Shown here: positions 59,681 through 64,000 of the stretch, piece after piece
Layout of the letters: every line of letters starts with the position of its first letter
Numbering within the stretch: position 1 is the first letter of the stretch
Assembly (NCBI RefSeq): GCF_040892615.1
Contig: NZ_JBFRYC010000002.1
Location: forward strand, 372,001 to 436,000
Direction: 5' to 3'
Source of the DNA: Thioclava arctica
GTDB taxonomy: Bacteria > Pseudomonadota > Alphaproteobacteria > Rhodobacterales > Rhodobacteraceae
DNA: 64,000 bases
The notes under the pieces: generated by a model
Databases searched by the model: none
Told to the model about the DNA's origin: nothing
What the model saw: the letters and a program-made list of their open reading frames with translations, nothing else
Program-made: the position numbers and the translations under genes

Positions 59681-60667
59681 CTAGCTGCGCAGCCGCTTGA
59701 GCATCTCGCTCGCAGCGACGGAGGGGGGCGTTTCGCCCGCCGCGACCGCTGCCCCAAACTGCGCCATCATCGCGCGCATGTCCGGGTCTTCGCGCAGGCG
59801 TGCCAAAAGCCCCTCGCGCACCTCTGCCTCAAACCAATGGCGCGCCTGTTCCGCTCGGCGGCGTTCCAGATGGCCCGTCTCGCGACGCCAATCGGCGAGC
59901 GTGGTCATCTCCTCCCACGCTTTGATCAAGCCCTCATCCGCCAGCGCCGACACCGGCAGCGCCTTGGGAAAGCCCGGCGGGTCTTGGGGGCGCTTGCGCA
60001 GCAAATGCAACGCACCGGCATAATCGGCCACGGTGCGCATCGCGGCGGGTTTCAGGTCACCATCGGCCTTATTGACCAAAATCAGATCGGCCATCTCCAT
60101 GATGCCGCGCTTCACGCCTTGCAACTCATCCCCGCCCGCCGGGGCCATCAGCAACACGAACAGATCGACCATTTCAGCCACCAGAGTTTCCGACTGGCCC
60201 ACGCCCACGGTCTCGATCAGGACCACGTCGAAATTGGCCGCCTCGCACAGCGCCACCGCCTCGCGGGTGCGCCGGGCCACGCCACCAAGATGGGTTTGCG
60301 AGGGAGAGGGGCGAATGAACGCGTTAGGATCACGCGACAGCCGCTCCATCCGGGTTTTGTCGCCCAGAATCGAGCCCCCCGAACGCGACGAACTGGGATC
60401 GACCGCCAGCACCGCCACCTTGAGCCCCTGTGCCGTAAGCATCAGGCCGAACGCCTCGATAAAGGTCGATTTGCCCACACCGGGCGTGCCCGACAGCCCG
60501 ATCCGCAACGCCTGCCGTCCCGATTTCGCCAGCACCTCAAGCAGCGCGCTTGCCTGTGCGCGATGATCGGCGCGCCCCGATTCCACCAACGTAATCGCGC
60601 GCGCCAAGGCACGGCGGTCGCCTTGCAAAAGGCGCGGGGCAAGTTTGGCGGGTGTTCTGTCAGTCAT
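59681..60667 (-). CDS. meaB: Methylmalonyl-CoA mutase-associated GTPase MeaB
   Basis: G3E GTPase that protects and reactivates methylmalonyl-CoA mutase, a vitamin B12 enzyme in propionate assimilation. The 328-residue protein has Walker A GTPGVGKST, the Switch-like VDPSSSRSGGSILGDKTRM block, ETVGVGQSE, and NKADGDLKPAAM. Its presence fits the prpE gene and ScfR-like operators at 43 kb. The mutase itself is not in the window. Confidence 0.96.
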   Translation of the reverse strand: MTDRTPAKLAPRLLQGDRRALARAITLVESGRADHRAQASALLEVLAKSGRQALRIGLSGTPGVGKSTFIEAFGLMLTAQGLKVAVLAVDPSSSRSGGSILGDKTRMERLSRDPNAFIRPSPSQTHLGGVARRTREAVALCEAANFDVVLIETVGVGQSETLVAEMVDLFVLLMAPAGGDELQGVKRGIMEMADLILVNKADGDLKPAAMRTVADYAGALHLLRKRPQDPPGFPKALPVSALADEGLIKAWEEMTTLADWRRETGHLERRRAEQARHWFEAEVREGLLARLREDPDMRAMMAQFGAAVAAGETPPSVAASEMLKRLRS

Positions 60668-60796
60668 CGGCGGGCTTTCGCTGATTTTCGCGATCGTGTC
60701 AGGTTTGATACGAAAGGTGAAGGCTTTGCGGTTACTTGCCCGCTCTGCGCAGGCTATGTCCAGCCTCTAAAGAGTGTCTGCCCCATGAGGAGCGCT

Positions 60797-61546
60797 ATGA
60801 TCTCCACTTTCCTTCGCGCCCGCCGTGCGACCCTGTTCGCGCTGCTCGCATCACTTGGCGTATTGCAACCCACCCTGCCCGCGCGGGCCGATCAAAGCGA
60901 TCAGATCGTGTTTGACGTCGTCCTCAAGGGGATTCGCGCCGGCGAATTGGTGATCAATGGCAAGATCGTCGGAACGTCTTACGGGGCAAACGGGGTGCTG
61001 CAAACCGCCGGGCTGATCGGGCTACTGCGCAAGATCCGTCACGATGCGACCGTCTCGGGCGGCTATCGCAATGGGCGCTTCACTCCGATGCGGTTTTCTG
61101 AGAAATCCGATACGCCCCGAGGCAAGTCCACCCATGAAATCGTGTATAAGAACGGCACGCCCATCGCGGTCAGCCAAGTCCCGCCGCGCAAGCCGCGTGA
61201 CACCGATGTGGACCCAGCCAAACAAGGCGGCACAATCGACCCGCTCACAGCGCTTTATGCCGTGTTGCGCGATGTTGACCGCGATCAAGCCTGCCAGCTT
61301 GATGTGAAGATGTATGACGGCGCGAAACGCTCGCAGGTGCGCCTGTTTGATCCGCGACCGGAGGGCAAGGGCGTTGTCTGTTCGGGCGAATACCGCCGTC
61401 TCGCCGGGTTTTCCGCCAAGGATATGGCCGAAAAAAGTCGCTTTGCCTTTACGCTGCATTACGACCCGACCACGAATGGCCGCCTGCAAGTCGATGAGAT
61501 CGAAACCGACACGATCTATGGCAAAGGCCGTTTGAAACGGCAATAA
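60797..61546 (+). CDS. DUF3108 domain exported protein
   Basis: A 249-residue secreted protein. The signal peptide ends LPARADQS. The rest is a beta-rich domain with the DUF3108 arrangement (VFDVVLKGIRAGELVINGKI, TAGLIGLLRKIRHDATVSG, DPLTALYAVLRDVD, CSGEYRRLAGFSAK). GAGGAGC precedes the start at 60797. Probably periplasmic; function unknown. hrpB starts 7 bases after its stop. Confidence 0.8.
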   Translation: MISTFLRARRATLFALLASLGVLQPTLPARADQSDQIVFDVVLKGIRAGELVINGKIVGTSYGANGVLQTAGLIGLLRKIRHDATVSGGYRNGRFTPMRFSEKSDTPRGKSTHEIVYKNGTPIAVSQVPPRKPRDTDVDPAKQGGTIDPLTALYAVLRDVDRDQACQLDVKMYDGAKRSQVRLFDPRPEGKGVVCSGEYRRLAGFSAKDMAEKSRFAFTLHYDPTTNGRLQVDEIETDTIYGKGRLKRQ

Positions 61547-61552
61547 GGAGGG

Positions 61553-63985
61553 GTGAGCCCGCCGAATGCCCCTCTTCCAATTGACGCGGTGCTGCCCGAT
61601 CTGCGGGCGGCCTTGAGCGCGCATGGCCGCGCTGTTCTGATGGCCCCGCCCGGTGCGGGCAAAACCACGCGGGTGCCGCTTGCGTTGCTCGACCAGATCA
61701 GCGGTCGCATCGTGATGCTGGAACCGCGTCGTCTGGCCGCGCGTGCCGCTGCCGAGCGCATGGCGCAAAGCCTTGGCGAGAGCGTCGGGCAGCGTGTGGG
61801 CTACCGAATCCGGGGCGAAACCAAGACTTCGAACGCCACCCGGATCGAGGTGGTGACCGAGGGCATTCTTACCCGCATGCTGCAATCTGATCCCGAATTG
61901 GCGGGCGTCGGTTGCGTGATTTTCGACGAGTTTCACGAACGTTCGCTGAATGCCGATCTGGGCCTTGCGCTGCTCTGGGAGATGCGCACCGCTTTGCGCC
62001 CCGATCTCGCGCTGGTGGTGATGTCGGCTACTTTGGATGCAGACCCCGTAGCCACCCTGCTTGATGATGCGCCTATCATCATCTCGCAGGGGCGCGCCTA
62101 TCCGGTCGAGACCCGCTGGCTCGCACGCCCGGTGGATCGCACGATGCGCTTTGAGGGCGCGATGGCGGGGCTGATCGAACAGGCGGCGGCGGAAACCGAG
62201 GGCTCGCTGCTGGCCTTTTTGCCCGGCGAGGGCGAGATTCGCCGCGTCGAGGGGCTGCTCAAGGGGCGCTTGCCCGCTGACGTTGCGATTCGCCCGCTGT
62301 TTGGCGCGATGGAGTTTGCCGCCCAGCGCGCTGCGATTGCGCCCTGCACGTCGGGGCGCAAACTGGTGCTGGCGACCTCGATCGCGGAGACCTCGCTCAC
62401 GATCGAAGATATCCGAGTGGTGATTGATGGCGGGCGCTCGCGCCGGGCGCGGTTTGATTCCGGCTCGGGCATGGCGCGTCTTGTCACCGAACCCGTCAGC
62501 CGCGCCGAGGCCGAGCAACGCCGGGGACGTGCGGGCCGTGTGGCCCAGGGCATTTGCTATCGGCTCTGGACCAAAGGGGCCGAGGGCGCGCTGCCCGCCT
62601 TTGCGCCCGCAGAGATCGAGGTGGCCGACCTGACGGGCTTGGCGCTGGAGCTTGCGCTTTGGGGCAGCGATGGCAGCGATCTGGCCTTTCTGACGCCGCC
62701 CCCCGCCCCTGCCTTGGCCGAAGCGCGCGCGCTACTCGCTGAGCTGGGCGCGATGGACGGGCTGGGGCTGACAGAACATGGTCGTGCCTTGGCCGCGCTG
62801 CCGCTGCATCCGCGCCTTGGCCATATGCTGCTGCGCGCCGGGCCCGAGGCCGCGCCGCTGGCCGCGTTGCTGGCAGAACGTGACCCGCTGCGCGGCGCCC
62901 CTGCCGACCTGAGCCTGCGATTGGCCGCGATCCGCAGCCCCGGCCCCGAGGCCCATCGCGCCACCATCGAACGCATCCGCACCGAGGCCAAACGTCTGGC
63001 GCGCCTTGCGCCCCCCACTCAGCAACGCCTTGCCCCCGAAGCGATGGCGGCGCTGGCCTATCCCGACCGCATCGGGCTGCGGCGCAAAGGCGATGCACCC
63101 CGCTATGTGCTGTCGGGCGGCAAAGGGGCCGTGGTGGCCGAGGGCGACCCGCTGGGTGCAGAGCGTCTGATCGTGGCAACCGATCTGGATGGCGACCCGC
63201 GTGAGGCCCGCGTGCGTCAGGGCATCGCGATATCCGAGGCGCAGATCCGCGCGCTATTCGCCGACCAGATCGGCTGGCACGATGTTTGCGAATGGTCGCG
63301 CCGCGAGGGCCGCGTGCTCGCGCGCAAGCAGGAACGCCTTGGCGCGCTGGTTCTGGACGACCGGATCTGGAAAGACGCCCCGCGTGAGGCGATCGCCTTG
63401 GGCGCGCTGGACGGGCTGCGCCAGATCGGGTTGCCGATGACGCCTGCGGCCCAGCGCCTGCAAGCGCGCGTCGAGCTGCTGCGCGGGCAAGGCGCGGATC
63501 TGCCCGACTTCACCGACGCGGCCCTTCTGGCGCGCGCCGAGCACTGGCTACTACCCTATCTGAAGGGCAAGCGATCCGAGGCCGACCTGCGCAAGCTCGA
63601 CGTCACCGAGGCCCTGCGCGCCAGCCTTGATTGGGAGCAGATGCAGCTGATCGACCGTCTCGCGCCGGGCCATTTCGAAACGCCTTTGGGGCGACGCGTG
63701 CCGATTGATTACGCTGGCGACGCGCCCGGCATCGAGATTCGCCTGCAAGAAATGTTTGGCGTCACCACCCACCCCACGGTCGGCCCGAAACGCCTGCCGC
63801 TGCGCGTGACGCTGCTGTCGCCGGGGCACAAACCGATTCAGGTCACGATGGATCTGCCGGGGTTTTGGGACGGCTCCTATAGCGATGTGCGCAAGGACAT
63901 GCGCGGGCGCTATCCCAGGCACCCTTGGCCCGAAGACCCACGCGAGGCCGACCCGACCCTGCGCGCCAAACCGCGCGGCACCTAG
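61553..63985 (+). CDS. hrpB: ATP-dependent helicase HrpB
   Basis: An 810-residue DExH-box helicase. Motif I APPGAGKTT, motif II FDEFHERSL (DEFH), motif III MSATL, motif VI QRRGRAGRVAQG, and the C-terminal HrpB domain are all present. Start is GTG at 61553 after AAGGAGG. The stop at 63985 lies 15 bases from the window end, so the gene is complete. Role in RNA processing is assumed from the family; HrpB is not essential in E. coli. Confidence 0.95.
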   Translation: MSPPNAPLPIDAVLPDLRAALSAHGRAVLMAPPGAGKTTRVPLALLDQISGRIVMLEPRRLAARAAAERMAQSLGESVGQRVGYRIRGETKTSNATRIEVVTEGILTRMLQSDPELAGVGCVIFDEFHERSLNADLGLALLWEMRTALRPDLALVVMSATLDADPVATLLDDAPIIISQGRAYPVETRWLARPVDRTMRFEGAMAGLIEQAAAETEGSLLAFLPGEGEIRRVEGLLKGRLPADVAIRPLFGAMEFAAQRAAIAPCTSGRKLVLATSIAETSLTIEDIRVVIDGGRSRRARFDSGSGMARLVTEPVSRAEAEQRRGRAGRVAQGICYRLWTKGAEGALPAFAPAEIEVADLTGLALELALWGSDGSDLAFLTPPPAPALAEARALLAELGAMDGLGLTEHGRALAALPLHPRLGHMLLRAGPEAAPLAALLAERDPLRGAPADLSLRLAAIRSPGPEAHRATIERIRTEAKRLARLAPPTQQRLAPEAMAALAYPDRIGLRRKGDAPRYVLSGGKGAVVAEGDPLGAERLIVATDLDGDPREARVRQGIAISEAQIRALFADQIGWHDVCEWSRREGRVLARKQERLGALVLDDRIWKDAPREAIALGALDGLRQIGLPMTPAAQRLQARVELLRGQGADLPDFTDAALLARAEHWLLPYLKGKRSEADLRKLDVTEALRASLDWEQMQLIDRLAPGHFETPLGRRVPIDYAGDAPGIEIRLQEMFGVTTHPTVGPKRLPLRVTLLSPGHKPIQVTMDLPGFWDGSYSDVRKDMRGRYPRHPWPEDPREADPTLRAKPRGT

Positions 63986-64000
63986 ACGCCCGCCATCACC

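Noticed and set aside
59837..60796. N-terminal extension of the DUF3108 gene across meaB
   Set aside because: The extension is antisense to meaB. A signal peptide with a ribosome site at 60797 marks the true start.
61022..62518. A 498-codon open frame antisense to DUF3108 and hrpB
   Set aside because: Spans two real genes on the other strand and has no motif of its own.
1..64000. tRNA genes, CRISPR arrays, insertion sequences, prophage
   Set aside because: No T-loop (GGTTCGAATCC-like) plus acceptor-stem pattern, no regular spacer repeats, and no transposase or integrase reading was found.

Overview
The window is 64 kb of high-GC chromosomal DNA from an alphaproteobacterium, most probably a member of the Rhodobacterales (Rhodobacter/Roseobacter relatives). 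Supporting signs are the type-A RNase P RNA, a malic enzyme of the MaeB type, a deoA-deoB-upp salvage cluster, a degradative acyl-CoA dehydrogenase/thiolase/FadB set, ScfR-type TTTGCAAA operators, a CtrA box and EcfG-like GGAAC-N16-CGTT promoters. Most of it is ordinary core or housekeeping genome, densely packed, with many 1-4 bp start/stop overlaps. No tRNA, rRNA operon, CRISPR array, insertion sequence or prophage was found.

Layout: 0-1 kb is the substrate-binding end of a TAXI-type TRAP transporter. 1.2-4.9 kb is a TetR-controlled HlyD/ABC export operon with a perfect palindromic operator. 5-7.6 kb holds an Hsp70-like protein and DUF2161 and DUF3047 proteins. 7.7-10.2 kb is an arginine-to-proline catabolic unit (arginase, ornithine cyclodeaminase) divergent from an Lrp/AsnC regulator. 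10.3-14.6 kb has gluconate kinase, an AbrB-type membrane protein, ribosomal protein L33, Ada and a DUF533/TerB-like protein. 14.7-18.3 kb has DUF302, rnpB with its promoter, an MFS transporter, a secreted DsrE protein and a frameshifted outer-membrane-type gene. 18.3-21.5 kb is gatC-gatA-lipoprotein-amidase. 21.6-31.2 kb carries a fatty-acid degradation region: two tandem MerR (LiuR-like) regulators, acyl-CoA dehydrogenase, a glutathione transferase, thiolase and FadB.

31.4-37 kb has a Hint-domain protein lacking the usual cysteine, a sulfotransferase, an acyl-CoA ligase, an apparent pseudo-M48 membrane protein and a SPOR-domain protein. 37-40.5 kb is the pyrimidine salvage operon cdd-deoA-deoB-upp. 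40.8-45.2 kb is malic enzyme and propionyl-CoA synthetase with ScfR-like operators between them. 45.3-47.4 kb is the most unusual locus: a two-gene phosphorelay-like pair made of a DHp+HPt protein without an ATPase domain and an NtrC-family regulator altered at the receiver Asp, the Walker B Glu and the GAFTGA loop. 47.4-53.3 kb has NAD kinase, glyA, small membrane proteins and lipoproteins, and a compact regulatory cluster (CtrA palindrome, ribosome-site-sequestering hairpin, back-to-back EcfG-type promoters driving an entericidin and a small membrane protein). 53.4-54.6 kb is a low-GC island with a frameshifted RelA/SpoT-domain gene. 54.6-64 kb returns to core genes: lepA, a copper chaperone, LMW phosphatase, sirtuin, L28, PCuAC, meaB, DUF3108 and hrpB.

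Together the genes point to a free-living heterotroph using amino acids, fatty acids, propionate and nucleosides, with alphaproteobacterial stress (EcfG-like) and cell-cycle/motility (CtrA) control acting on small envelope proteins. All functional calls are from reading translated sequence; no database search was run.
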